DNA from: JBBDIK01 sp040880465
GTDB lineage: Bacteria; Actinomycetota; UBA4738; JBBDHU01
Direction of reading: 5' to 3'
Assembly (NCBI GenBank): GCA_040880465.1
Contig: JBBDIK010000012.1
Coordinates: 186,001-250,000 of the forward strand
DNA length: 64,000 bases
Positions 53,852 to 62,864 of this stretch are shown piece by piece; the first letter of the stretch is position 1, and each line of letters opens with the position of its first letter. Made by a program: the position numbers and the translations under genes. The notes under the pieces were generated by a model that was not told the DNA's origin, did no database searches, and saw only the letters and a program-made list of their open reading frames with translations.

Positions 53852-55224
53852 AGGAGCGATCGCGCGAGGCCGGCCGCGGCGGCGATCAGGACGACCGCGA
53901 CCACATTGACCCTGAAACGCCAGAGGGCGAGGAACGCGGCGACCGCGATGGCGGTGGCGAACAGGTCGATCGACGCGAGGTCGGGAACCGGGATGACGGT
54001 GTTCAGCACGGGCGTTTCGGTCGTCGTGGTGAACAGGGTCGTGAGGGCGAACGTCACGGCCAAGCTCCCGATCACCCCGACCACCGCCGCGGTGATGGTC
54101 GACAGGGTCGACGTGAGCCGAACATTGCCGCGAAGCATCTCGATGTATGGCGCCCCGAGGAAGATCCACAGGAAGCAGGGGGCGAACGTGGCCCAGACGA
54201 CGACGGTCGCCCCGAGCGCGCCCGCTGCCAGCGGGGTCAGGTCCCCATGCATCGCGTATGCGCCGAGGAACCCCACGAACTCGACCACCATGATCAGCGG
54301 CCCGGGGGTGGACTCCGCGAGTCCCAGGCCGGTGACCATCTGCGATGACGTCACCCAGCCATACGTCTGGACGGCCGCGACGTTGATGTAAGCGAGCACG
54401 GCGTAGGCTCCCCCGAATGTGACGAGCGCCGCCTTCGAGAAGAAGAAGGCCTGGTCCCGGAACACGCCGGTGCCCAGGTCCAGCGATGCGACCACGGCCA
54501 GAGGAACCAGCCAGGCCGCGAGGCCCACGACGAGGACGGTTACGGCCCGCCTCACGCTTGCCCGCGCGTGCTCCGGCGTCGCCGCATCGTCGTCATGCAC
54601 GGCGACGGAGCCGCCAGCGGAGCCGCCGACGGCATCGCCGGCGGTACCAACGCCTGTGAAGACGACCGGCCACCGCCGGCCCCCCAGCCAGCCGGCCGCG
54701 CCCGCCACCACGATCACCACCGGGAAGGGAACCCCCACGAAGAGGATCGCGACGAACGAGGCGACCGCGATCGCGGCGAGCACCCGGTTGGCGAGTGCGC
54801 GCGTTCCCACGCGGATCATCGCCGCCGCGACGAGCCCGACGACGGCCGCACCGAGCCCGTAGAAGACCGCGGAGATCCACGCCACGTCGCCGTGGGCGGC
54901 CGCGAGCCACGAGAGCACGAGCATCAGGAAGAAGCTCGGGACGATGAAGAAGATGCCCGCGACCAGGCCACCCCCGGTCCCGTGGAGGAGCCAGCCGACG
55001 TAGACCGCCAGCTGCTGCGCCTCCGGGCCGGGAAGCAGCATGCAGTAATTGAGGGCGTGCAGGAACCGCCCGTCGCTCACCCAGCGCCGCCGGTCGACCA
55101 GCTCGTGGTGCATGAGCGCGATCTGTCCGGTCGGGCCCCCGAAGTTGATGAACCCCAGCTGAACCCAGAAGCGGAGGGCTTCGCCGAAACTCGGGTGGGC
55201 GACCTGCGCCGGCTGCTCGGCCAT
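53848..55224 (-). CDS. chrA: Chromate transporter ChrA family (long form)
   Basis: A 458-residue membrane protein with two homologous halves. Each half has the CHR motifs: GFINFGGPTGQIALMHHE with LLPGPEAQQLA in the first, and LVTFGGAYAVLAYI with STPGPLIMVVEFVGF in the second; a hydrophilic loop (about 198-220) joins them. The family exports chromate in some bacteria, but many members have unknown anion substrates. Start ATG 55224 is 106 bases from the divergent uvrA start. Confidence 0.88.
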   Translation of the reverse strand: MAEQPAQVAHPSFGEALRFWVQLGFINFGGPTGQIALMHHELVDRRRWVSDGRFLHALNYCMLLPGPEAQQLAVYVGWLLHGTGGGLVAGIFFIVPSFFLMLVLSWLAAAHGDVAWISAVFYGLGAAVVGLVAAAMIRVGTRALANRVLAAIAVASFVAILFVGVPFPVVIVVAGAAGWLGGRRWPVVFTGVGTAGDAVGGSAGGSVAVHDDDAATPEHARASVRRAVTVLVVGLAAWLVPLAVVASLDLGTGVFRDQAFFFSKAALVTFGGAYAVLAYINVAAVQTYGWVTSSQMVTGLGLAESTPGPLIMVVEFVGFLGAYAMHGDLTPLAAGALGATVVVWATFAPCFLWIFLGAPYIEMLRGNVRLTSTLSTITAAVVGVIGSLAVTFALTTLFTTTTETPVLNTVIPVPDLASIDLFATAIAVAAFLALWRFRVNVVAVVLIAAAAGLARSLL

Positions 55225-55318
55225 GACGGCCCAGCCTATCCCGCGCCTCTCCCGGTCGGGTCGGCTGACCGGGCGGCCTGCCGCGGCCCCGCCATCCGAG
55301 CTTGTCCGGAGCCGCGGC

Positions 55319-55324
55319 TATCAT
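55319..55324 (+). promoter_or_regulatory. Leaderless-type -10 box of uvrA
   Basis: TATCAT, then 6 bases, then ATG 55331; no Shine-Dalgarno. Confidence 0.5.
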
Positions 55325-55330
55325 GCCCGG

Positions 55331-58198
55331 ATGGGCACCGATCGACTCGTCATCCACGGCGCCCGCGAGCACAACCTGAAGAACGTCACCCTCGAGCTCC
55401 CGCGGGACCGGCTGATCGTATTCACCGGCCTGTCCGGCTCCGGCAAGTCCTCGCTGGCGTTCGACACTATCTACGCGGAGGGCCAGCGCCGATACGTGGA
55501 ATCACTCTCGGCCTACGCCCGGCAGTTCCTGGGACAGATGGAGAAGCCCGATGTCGACTTCATCGAGGGACTTTCGCCGGCCATCTCGATCGATCAGAAG
55601 TCCACCTCCCGGAACCCGCGTTCGACGGTCGGCACCATCACCGAGGTCTACGACTACCTCCGGGTCCTCTACGCTCGGATCGGCCATCCCCATTGCCCGA
55701 AGTGCGGCCGCCCCATCGGCCGCCAGACGCCCGACCAGATCGTTGATCAGGTGCTGCAGCTTCCGGAGGGAACCAAGTTCCAGGTGCTGGCCCCGGTGAT
55801 CCAAGGGCGCAAGGGGGAGTACGAGAAGCTCCTGAAGGACTTGGGGGGCAAGGGGTTCGCGCGCGCCCGCGTCGATGGTCAGGTGGTGGATCTTGCGGAG
55901 TCGGTCCGGCTCGAGCGTCACTACAAGCACACGATCGAGGTCGTCGTCGACCGGCTCGTCGCGAAACCCGACATCCGCCGCCGAGTGGCCGATTCCATCG
56001 AGACGGCGCTCCAGCTCACGGAAGGAACCGTCGCGATCGCGATCCCGACCCATGACGACGGCGAGGACGTGCAGACGTACTCACAGGCGCTCGCGTGCAC
56101 GCACTGTGGACTGTCGTTCGAGGAGCTGGTCCCGCGGAATTTCTCCTTCAACTCGCCCTACGGGGCCTGCCAGACCTGCGACGGACTTGGGATCCGCCTG
56201 GAGGTCGATCCGGAACTGCTGATCCCGGATACGGACCTGTCGATCGCGGAAGGCGCCATCGCGGTGTGGTCGAGTGGCCGGCTCGAGTACTGGGACCGCG
56301 TCCTGGAGTCCGTGGCGGAGGCTCACGGCTTCTCCGTCGACACTCCTTGGAAGAAGCTCCGGAAGGCCGACCGTGAAGTCATCCTGTATGGCTCTGACGA
56401 GGAGGTCCACGTCCGGTACAAGAACCGCTGGAACCGGGTCCGGTCGTACTGGACGACGTTCGAGGGCGTCGTTCCGAACGTCGAGCGTCGCCACGCCGAG
56501 ACCGAGTCGGACGCGGCCCGCGACAAGCTCGAACAGTTCATGCGCGAGATCCCGTGCCGGGCGTGCAACGGCGCTCGCCTCCGAGCGGAGAGCCTTGCGG
56601 TGACGGTCGGAGACCTCAGCATCGCGGCGCTCACCGACCTGTCCATCTCGGACACGCTCGCGTTCACCGACACCCTCGACCTCACCGAACGCGAAACCCT
56701 CATCGCCGAGCGGCTCCTCAAGGAGATCCGGGCGCGCCTCGGGTTCCTCGTCGACGTCGGTTTGGACTACCTCACGCTCGACCGTCCGAGCGGGACGCTG
56801 GCCGGGGGAGAGGCACAACGGATCCGTCTGGCGACGCAGATCGGCAGCGGACTCGTCGGCGTGCTCTACATCCTGGACGAGCCGTCGATCGGGCTGCACC
56901 AGCGCGACAACGCTCGCTTGATCGAGACCTTGATCCGGCTCCGCGACCTCGGCAACACCTTGATCGTGGTCGAACACGATGAGGCGACGATCGAGGCCGC
57001 CGACCACATCGTCGATATCGGGCCCGGCGCGGGGGAACACGGTGGCGAGATCGTCTACTCGGGCAACCTGGCGGGACTCAAAGCCGACGAACATTCCATC
57101 ACCGGCGCGTTCCTGGACGGTCGGCGGGAGATCCCGACGCCGGAGGTCCGCCGCTCGCCCGGCGACCGGTGGTTGAAGCTCACCGGCGGCCGGGAACACA
57201 ACCTCAAGGACGTGACCCTCGAGATCCCGCTCGGACTGCTCGTCTGCGTGACGGGCGTGAGCGGATCGGGCAAGTCCACCCTGATCCAGGATGTCTTGTT
57301 GCGAGCCCTCGCGCGGAAGGTCAGTCGCTCCCGGCTGCTTCCCGGCAAGCACAAGAAGCTGACGGGCTGGGAACAGATCGACAAGGTGATCGACATCGAT
57401 CAGTCGCCCATCGGGCGAACGCCGCGATCGAATCCGGCGACATACACCGGGATGTTCGATCACATCCGGAAGCTGTTCGCCACGACGCCGGAGGCGCGGG
57501 TCCGCGGCTACCAGCCGGGCCGGTTCTCGTTCAACGTCAAGGGCGGACGCTGCGAGGCCTGCTCGGGCGACGGGCAGATCAAGATCGAGATGCACTTCCT
57601 ACCGGACGTATACGTCACCTGTGAGGTGTGCAAGGGGCACCGGTACAACCGCGAGACGCTCGAGGTGAAGTACAAGGGCCGCTCGATCGCGGATGTTCTG
57701 GAGATGAGTATCGACGAGGCGCTGGCGTTCTTCGGGGCGATCCCGACCATCGCGCGTCACCTGCAGACCCTCTCGGACGTGGGGCTCGGATACGTGAAAC
57801 TGGGCCAACCGGCCCCGACCCTGTCAGGTGGAGAGGCTCAGCGCATCAAGCTTGCGTCCGAGTTGCAGAAGCGGGCGACGGGGAACACGTTCTACGTGCT
57901 GGACGAACCGACGACGGGCCTGCATTTCGAGGACGTCCGCAAGCTCCTCACGGTCCTGCAGCGACTGGTCTCCACGGGCAACACCGTCCTGGTCATCGAG
58001 CACAATCTCGACGTGATCAAGACCGCGGACCAGATCATCGATCTCGGACCGGAAGGGGGGGCCGGGGGCGGTGAGATCGTCGTCATCGGGACCCCGGAGG
58101 AGGTCGCCCGAGCAGCGGGCTCACACACCGGGGAGTTCTTGGCGCCGATCCTGGGCATCACACGCGGGCGGAAGAAACGGGTCCGCAAGGACGCGTAG
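55331..58198 (+). CDS. uvrA: Excinuclease ABC subunit A
   Basis: A 955-residue damage-recognition ATPase with two ABC modules. Walker A loops are GLSGSGKSSLAF (about 30-41) and GVSGSGKSTLIQ; signatures are LAGGEAQRIRLAT and LSGGEAQRIKLA; zinc-binding motifs are CPKCG, CTHCG, CRACNG and CEACSGDG with CEVCKG. The start ATG 55331 gives the family N-terminus (TDRLVIHGAREHNLKN); the frame is open upstream to 55223, but that overlaps the chrA start region and lacks similarity. Confidence 0.97.
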   Translation: MGTDRLVIHGAREHNLKNVTLELPRDRLIVFTGLSGSGKSSLAFDTIYAEGQRRYVESLSAYARQFLGQMEKPDVDFIEGLSPAISIDQKSTSRNPRSTVGTITEVYDYLRVLYARIGHPHCPKCGRPIGRQTPDQIVDQVLQLPEGTKFQVLAPVIQGRKGEYEKLLKDLGGKGFARARVDGQVVDLAESVRLERHYKHTIEVVVDRLVAKPDIRRRVADSIETALQLTEGTVAIAIPTHDDGEDVQTYSQALACTHCGLSFEELVPRNFSFNSPYGACQTCDGLGIRLEVDPELLIPDTDLSIAEGAIAVWSSGRLEYWDRVLESVAEAHGFSVDTPWKKLRKADREVILYGSDEEVHVRYKNRWNRVRSYWTTFEGVVPNVERRHAETESDAARDKLEQFMREIPCRACNGARLRAESLAVTVGDLSIAALTDLSISDTLAFTDTLDLTERETLIAERLLKEIRARLGFLVDVGLDYLTLDRPSGTLAGGEAQRIRLATQIGSGLVGVLYILDEPSIGLHQRDNARLIETLIRLRDLGNTLIVVEHDEATIEAADHIVDIGPGAGEHGGEIVYSGNLAGLKADEHSITGAFLDGRREIPTPEVRRSPGDRWLKLTGGREHNLKDVTLEIPLGLLVCVTGVSGSGKSTLIQDVLLRALARKVSRSRLLPGKHKKLTGWEQIDKVIDIDQSPIGRTPRSNPATYTGMFDHIRKLFATTPEARVRGYQPGRFSFNVKGGRCEACSGDGQIKIEMHFLPDVYVTCEVCKGHRYNRETLEVKYKGRSIADVLEMSIDEALAFFGAIPTIARHLQTLSDVGLGYVKLGQPAPTLSGGEAQRIKLASELQKRATGNTFYVLDEPTTGLHFEDVRKLLTVLQRLVSTGNTVLVIEHNLDVIKTADQIIDLGPEGGAGGGEIVVIGTPEEVARAAGSHTGEFLAPILGITRGRKKRVRKDA

Positions 58199-58243
58199 CG
58201 TCCTCCACCCGGTCCGTGCCTGTTGTGTAGGATGTGCCCCGCT

Positions 58244-59860
58244 GTGTCTAGGAAGGCCCTCATCTCCGTTCTCGCCGCTGCAGCCCTCGTTGGGGCTGCG
58301 TGCGCGAAGCAAGCTCCGCCGACCCTGAACCAGGGGACTGGTGAACGGTTCATCCCCAGCGTCGTCGACTATGCCAAGGACGTCGGCGGCACTCCCTCGA
58401 TCGTCCTGGACGGCGAGGGGAACCCGATGGTCGCCTACGCCGGGTTCAACCAGGTGCTCGCCGAAGGTGATATCGCCGACACCCGGCCGCTGCACCTCCC
58501 GGCCGTCCCGAACATCCTCTTCGCCGACATCCAGGGCGACGGCTACTGGAACGTCGGGGCCGTCGCCTGGCATCGGGAGGTGGGGGAGGACCCGAACGGA
58601 GACCTGAACCTCGTGGAGCTCTCCGGTGAGGAACCCGACGTCAAGCAAACGCCGCTACCGAACGTCGGTGTGTCGGCGGCGGTCGACGACACGGGGTCGG
58701 TCCATGTCGTGTGGACGGACAGGGAGGGCGTCAAGTACGCGAACGACAGCGGCGGTGCGTTCGAGCCGGAGACCGTGGCCCGGTCGCCGATGGCCTACGG
58801 CGCATCGATCGCCACCGACGCCGCAGGCGCCCCCTGGATCGCGTACTACGACCGGGGGGTGGCTTGGGCGAGCACGCTCGATGAGCGTGGGCACTGGACC
58901 CGATGGCTCATCGACAAGGTGGACATCTGTGCGGAGTGCCAGAACGCGCGTACCGCTATCGCCGTCGGCCGGGACGGGGCAGCGGTCCTGTACACGGACG
59001 GGCGATCGCCCATCCTGACGACGACCGTTGATGACGAGCAAGAAGGTCCGACCCTGACGACCGTCGAGCCCGGCGGAGGAGGGTGGGGCGCATCGTTGGT
59101 CCTCGCGGACGACGGGAAGGTGCACGCCGCCTACTACTCGTCGACCGGCGACGTGAAGCAGGCATCTGGCCAGGCCGGCTCCGACTTCGCGGTTGCCGAC
59201 GTGGCGCCCGGCAGTGACTCCGAAGGCAGTATCTTCGGGTGGTCGACCGGTATCGCCCTGGACGACGAAGGGACCGAGTACGTCACGTGGTACGACTTGC
59301 CATCGAACTCCGTGAAGCTCGCACGCGGGACCGGGGGCAAGCTGGAAGAGGTCAAGGCCGCCGCGACCGACGGTGGTGACTCCCCGTCGATCGCCGTCTC
59401 CGGCGATGGGGCCAAGGTGTTCATCGCCTGGTACGACCGGGAGAACGGCGACCTGCAGGTAGGAACGCTCACGTCCTCAGAGGAAGTTCCGATCGCGAGG
59501 CCGAGCCCGAGTCCCGTGCAGGACGAAGCCGCACCGCCGCTCCCCGCAGCCGAGTGCGAGCCCACGGTTCTCGCCGTGACGGCTCCGGCCGGCGCGGTCG
59601 CGTCGGGGTTCGATCTGACCTGTCTCGCGGCCGAGGCGGGCAAGGGCTTCAAGATCCAGTTCGCGAACGACGACACCGCGCCGCACAACGTGGCGGTCTA
59701 CACGGACCAGAGTGCAACCACGCCCATCTTCGAGAACACGGAGGCCGTCGACCCCGGCGCTTCGGCGACCTACAGCGTCGACGCCCAGAAGCCGGGCCAG
59801 TACTTCTTCAACTGCTACTTCCACCCGACGACGATGACCGGAACCCTGGTCGTCGCCTAG
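58244..59860 (+). CDS. Propeller-like lipoprotein with C-terminal cupredoxin domain
   Basis: A protein of about 538 residues. The signal peptide ends in the lipobox VGAAC (Cys20). Residues about 45-420 contain at least six repeats ending in strands such as VHVVWTD, WIAYYDRG, AVLYTDG, VHAAYYS, EYVTWYD and VFIAWYDREN, the pattern of a beta-propeller. After a Pro-rich linker, residues about 436-538 form a cupredoxin-like domain with a full type I copper ligand set: His481 (APHNVAVY), Cys524, His527 and Met531 (CYFHPTTM). Role unknown; an extracellular redox or copper function is inferred. Start GTG 58244 gives the best signal peptide; in-frame ATG 58232 is an alternative. Confidence 0.7.
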   Translation: MSRKALISVLAAAALVGAACAKQAPPTLNQGTGERFIPSVVDYAKDVGGTPSIVLDGEGNPMVAYAGFNQVLAEGDIADTRPLHLPAVPNILFADIQGDGYWNVGAVAWHREVGEDPNGDLNLVELSGEEPDVKQTPLPNVGVSAAVDDTGSVHVVWTDREGVKYANDSGGAFEPETVARSPMAYGASIATDAAGAPWIAYYDRGVAWASTLDERGHWTRWLIDKVDICAECQNARTAIAVGRDGAAVLYTDGRSPILTTTVDDEQEGPTLTTVEPGGGGWGASLVLADDGKVHAAYYSSTGDVKQASGQAGSDFAVADVAPGSDSEGSIFGWSTGIALDDEGTEYVTWYDLPSNSVKLARGTGGKLEEVKAAATDGGDSPSIAVSGDGAKVFIAWYDRENGDLQVGTLTSSEEVPIARPSPSPVQDEAAPPLPAAECEPTVLAVTAPAGAVASGFDLTCLAAEAGKGFKIQFANDDTAPHNVAVYTDQSATTPIFENTEAVDPGASATYSVDAQKPGQYFFNCYFHPTTMTGTLVVA

Positions 59861-59891
59861 CCGATCCCCCGCCCGCCTCCCTCCAACAAGG

Positions 59892-59915
59892 CGAACCACC
59901 GCTCGACCCTAGAAT
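59892..59915 (+). promoter_or_regulatory. uvrC -10 box with SOS-box-like sequence
   Basis: TAGAAT (59910-59915) is followed by 6 bases and GTG 59922. Just upstream CGAAC-CACC-GCTCG (59892-59905) matches the actinobacterial LexA box CGAAC-N4-GTTCG at all but one of the ten defined positions. Confidence 0.45.
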
Positions 59916-59921
59916 GGCCGT

Positions 59922-61853
59922 GTGAGCGTTCCTCGTCCGCTTCCCCCGACGATCCCCGACGAACCCGGGGCCTACCTGTTCCGCGACGCGCAGAGCCGGG
60001 TGGTCTACGTCGGAAAGGCGTCCTCCCTTCGCAAGCGGCTGTCCTCGTACTGGGCGAAGACCCAGCATCCACGGACCGAGGCGATGATGGCGCACGCGGC
60101 GACGGTCGAGTGGATCGTCGCCTCCGGCGAGGTCGACGCTCTGATGCTCGAGTACAACCTCATCAAGGAGCACGAGCCGCGATACAACATCCGGTTCCGC
60201 GACGATAAGTCCTATCCGTACCTCGCGCTGACGGTCGGGGAGCGGTGGCCGCGCGCGCAGGTCCTGCGGGGAACCAAGCGCAAGGGGGTCAAGTACTTCG
60301 GCCCGTACGGGCATGCGTACGCCATCCGCGAGACGCTCGATGCGCTCACCCGGGTCTTCCCGGTGCGGACCTGCTCCAACTCGTTCTTCGACCAGCGCGC
60401 CCGCGCGAAGCGGCCCTGTCTCTACTACGACATCGAACGCTGCGCCGGCCCGTGCGTCCCGGAGGTAACCGGTGTGACCGAGGAGAGCTATCGCGTCCAC
60501 GTCGATGCCCTCGGGGACTTCCTGTCCGGGAACCACCGGCCGGTGCTGAAGCGCCTAGAGACCCAGATGCAGGAGGCGTCCGAGCACCAGGAGTACGAGC
60601 GCGCCGCGAAGACCCGTGACCAGCTGGCAGCCGCCCGGCGCGCCACGGAGAGCCAAGAGATGGTTCTTGCCGCCGAGGAGAACCTGGATGTGATCGGGGT
60701 GGTGGAAGACGACCTCGAGGCGGCGTTCCAGGTGTTCTTCGTCCGCCGCGGGCGGGTGATGGGTCGCAAGGGCTGGGTCGTCGACAAGGTCGAGGCGCTG
60801 GAGACGGACGCATTGATCGCCTCGTTCATCGAAGAGCTGTATATGCAGCGGGAGGAGATCCCCACGCGGGTGCTGGTGCCGGAGGTGCCCGCGGACGTCG
60901 GTGTCCTGGAACGCTGGCTGTCGGAGCGGCGAGGGACCGGAGTCAAGATCGGCAAGGCGGCGCGCGGGCCGAAGCGGAGGCTGGTCGAGGTCGCCAGCCA
61001 GAACGCGGCCGAGGCGTTCGTTCGACACAAGCTCAAGCGCGCATCCGACTTCGGTGCGCGTTCGCGAGCCCTGGCGGATCTGGGCGACGTGCTCGGCCTG
61101 GTCGAGGCGCCGCTGCGCATCGAGTGCTACGACGTCTCGAACCTCGGTGAGTCCGACAAGGTCGGTTCGATGGTGGTATTCGAGGACGGGCTCCCGAAAC
61201 GCTCGCAGTACCGGCGGTTCCAGATCAAGGGCGTCCCCGGGCAGGACGACTTCGCGAGCATGGACGAGGTGCTGCGGCGGCGTTTCGCGAAGATGGCTCC
61301 ATCGGTGGAGGAAGAGACGGACGCGGCGGTGGAACCGTCTGAGGGTCCGTCCGAGCCCGAGCCCGAAGCCCCGGTGGAACGCCGCCGCCAGCCGTTCGCC
61401 TATCCACCGGCGCTGGTGGTCGTCGATGGAGGGCGCGGCCAACTCGGGGTCGCCACCCGGGTGCTGGAGGACCTGGGCCTGGAGATCCCGGTCATCGGCC
61501 TCGCGAAGCGATTGGAGGAGGTCTTCGTTCCCGGCGATCCGGCACCCTTGGACGTGCCGCGCGGATCCGAGGCCCTGTTCGTGCTCCAGCATCTGCGTGA
61601 CGAGGCGCACCGGTTCGCCATCTCCTACCACCGCCAACGCCGCGAGCGGCGGGCGCTCATCTCTCCGCTCGATGAGGTGCCGGGGGTCGGACCCGCCCGC
61701 AAGAAGGCGCTCCTGAAACGGTTCGGCTCCCTGGCCAAGGTCCGGAAGGCCACAGCAGAGGAGCTCTCGGCGACCCCCGGGGTCGGGCCCGAAACCGCCG
61801 CCGTCATCTACGCTGCTCTCCATGGCGAACGATCGGTGAGAGAGGGCGCCTGA
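59922..61853 (+). CDS. uvrC: Excinuclease ABC subunit C
   Basis: A 643-residue dual-incision nuclease. It has an N-terminal GIY-YIG domain (GAYLFRDAQSRVVYVGKAS, about 12-30), a Cys-containing middle (RPCLYYDIERCAGPC), a UVR domain near 205-240 that binds UvrB, an RNase H-like nuclease domain with ECYDVSNLGES and VVVDGGRGQL, and tandem helix-hairpin-helix motifs at the end (VPGVGPARKKALL, TPGVGPETAA). A short acidic insertion (about 462-488) is lineage-specific. Its stop shares one base with the rapZ ATG. Confidence 0.96.
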   Translation: MSVPRPLPPTIPDEPGAYLFRDAQSRVVYVGKASSLRKRLSSYWAKTQHPRTEAMMAHAATVEWIVASGEVDALMLEYNLIKEHEPRYNIRFRDDKSYPYLALTVGERWPRAQVLRGTKRKGVKYFGPYGHAYAIRETLDALTRVFPVRTCSNSFFDQRARAKRPCLYYDIERCAGPCVPEVTGVTEESYRVHVDALGDFLSGNHRPVLKRLETQMQEASEHQEYERAAKTRDQLAAARRATESQEMVLAAEENLDVIGVVEDDLEAAFQVFFVRRGRVMGRKGWVVDKVEALETDALIASFIEELYMQREEIPTRVLVPEVPADVGVLERWLSERRGTGVKIGKAARGPKRRLVEVASQNAAEAFVRHKLKRASDFGARSRALADLGDVLGLVEAPLRIECYDVSNLGESDKVGSMVVFEDGLPKRSQYRRFQIKGVPGQDDFASMDEVLRRRFAKMAPSVEEETDAAVEPSEGPSEPEPEAPVERRRQPFAYPPALVVVDGGRGQLGVATRVLEDLGLEIPVIGLAKRLEEVFVPGDPAPLDVPRGSEALFVLQHLRDEAHRFAISYHRQRRERRALISPLDEVPGVGPARKKALLKRFGSLAKVRKATAEELSATPGVGPETAAVIYAALHGERSVREGA

Positions 61854-62779
61854 TGGCGGGAGCCGAGAAGCGCACGAAGAAGACCAAGAAGCCGAAGCAG
61901 CCGCAGCTGCCGGCCGCCCCTGGCTTCACGATCATCACGGGCTTGTCCGGGGCCGGCCGATCGGAGGCCTCCCGCTGCCTCGAGGATCTCGGGTACTTCG
62001 TCGTCGACAATCTCCCGCCCGCGCTCATCAGCAAGATGGCGGAGCTGGCTCAGCGACCGGGTGGCCCGAGTCGGATCGCGTTCGTCGTCGATGCGCGAGG
62101 AGGGAAGTTCTTCCTCGAGCTCGCGGAAGCGCTCGAGGCGTTGAAGGAGCAAGGGGTTCCGTATCGGATCCTCTTCCTCGAGGCATCCGAGGAGCAACTC
62201 GTGAACCGATACGAGGCGACGCGCCGCAAGCACCCCCTGGCATCCGGAGACCGCATGGTCGAGGGGATCCGCAAGGAACGGCCGATGATGGAACCGCTCC
62301 GGGAGGTCGCCGACTTCATCGTCGACACCACCGACCTGACGCCGCACGAGCTCCGCGACCGTGTCCGCGAAACGTTCGCGGAGGCACCGCCGGAGGAGAG
62401 CCTCCAGGTGAACCTCGTCTCGTTCGGATTCAAGTACGGCGCGCCCCGCGACGCCGACCTCGTCTTCGACGTCCGGTTCCTTCCGAACCCTCACTGGGTC
62501 GATACGCTGCGTCCGCTCCCCGGCACCGACGAACGCGTCCGCGGCTACGTGAAGGGCCAGAAGGGCTATCGCGAATTCATGCGGCGCTTCCGGTCCCTGC
62601 TGGAATTCGTCCTGCCGGGATACGTGTCGGAGGGAAAGCATTACCTCACGATCGCGATCGGCTGCACCGGTGGCCGGCATCGGTCAGTGGTGGTGAGCGA
62701 GGAGCTTGCCACGTTCTTCCGCGGACGCTACCTGCCCGTCTCCATCGAGCACCGCGACCTGGACAAGGGCGGCAACTGA
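61853..62779 (+). CDS. rapZ: RapZ/YvcJ-family nucleotide-binding protein
   Basis: A 308-residue P-loop protein. The Walker A loop is GLSGAGRS (30-37), with Arg in place of the usual Lys, as in many actinobacterial members; VVDNLPPALI, the LEASEEQLVNRYEATRR block and the C-terminal GCTGGRHRSVVV with its phosphate-binding site are conserved. Residues 1-22 are a Lys-rich extension. In enterobacteria RapZ guides small RNA decay; in Gram-positives it lies beside yvcK and whiA. Here the next gene is gap, so those partners are not adjacent. Confidence 0.93.
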   Translation: MAGAEKRTKKTKKPKQPQLPAAPGFTIITGLSGAGRSEASRCLEDLGYFVVDNLPPALISKMAELAQRPGGPSRIAFVVDARGGKFFLELAEALEALKEQGVPYRILFLEASEEQLVNRYEATRRKHPLASGDRMVEGIRKERPMMEPLREVADFIVDTTDLTPHELRDRVRETFAEAPPEESLQVNLVSFGFKYGAPRDADLVFDVRFLPNPHWVDTLRPLPGTDERVRGYVKGQKGYREFMRRFRSLLEFVLPGYVSEGKHYLTIAIGCTGGRHRSVVVSEELATFFRGRYLPVSIEHRDLDKGGN

Positions 62780-62864
62780 CCGGCTCTAGTCGGAGACGGC
62801 CCGCCGGACCGCCCGCGCCGCGCCTCGGTAGGATGACGGGACCATCCGCTCACGAGGGGGCCTC

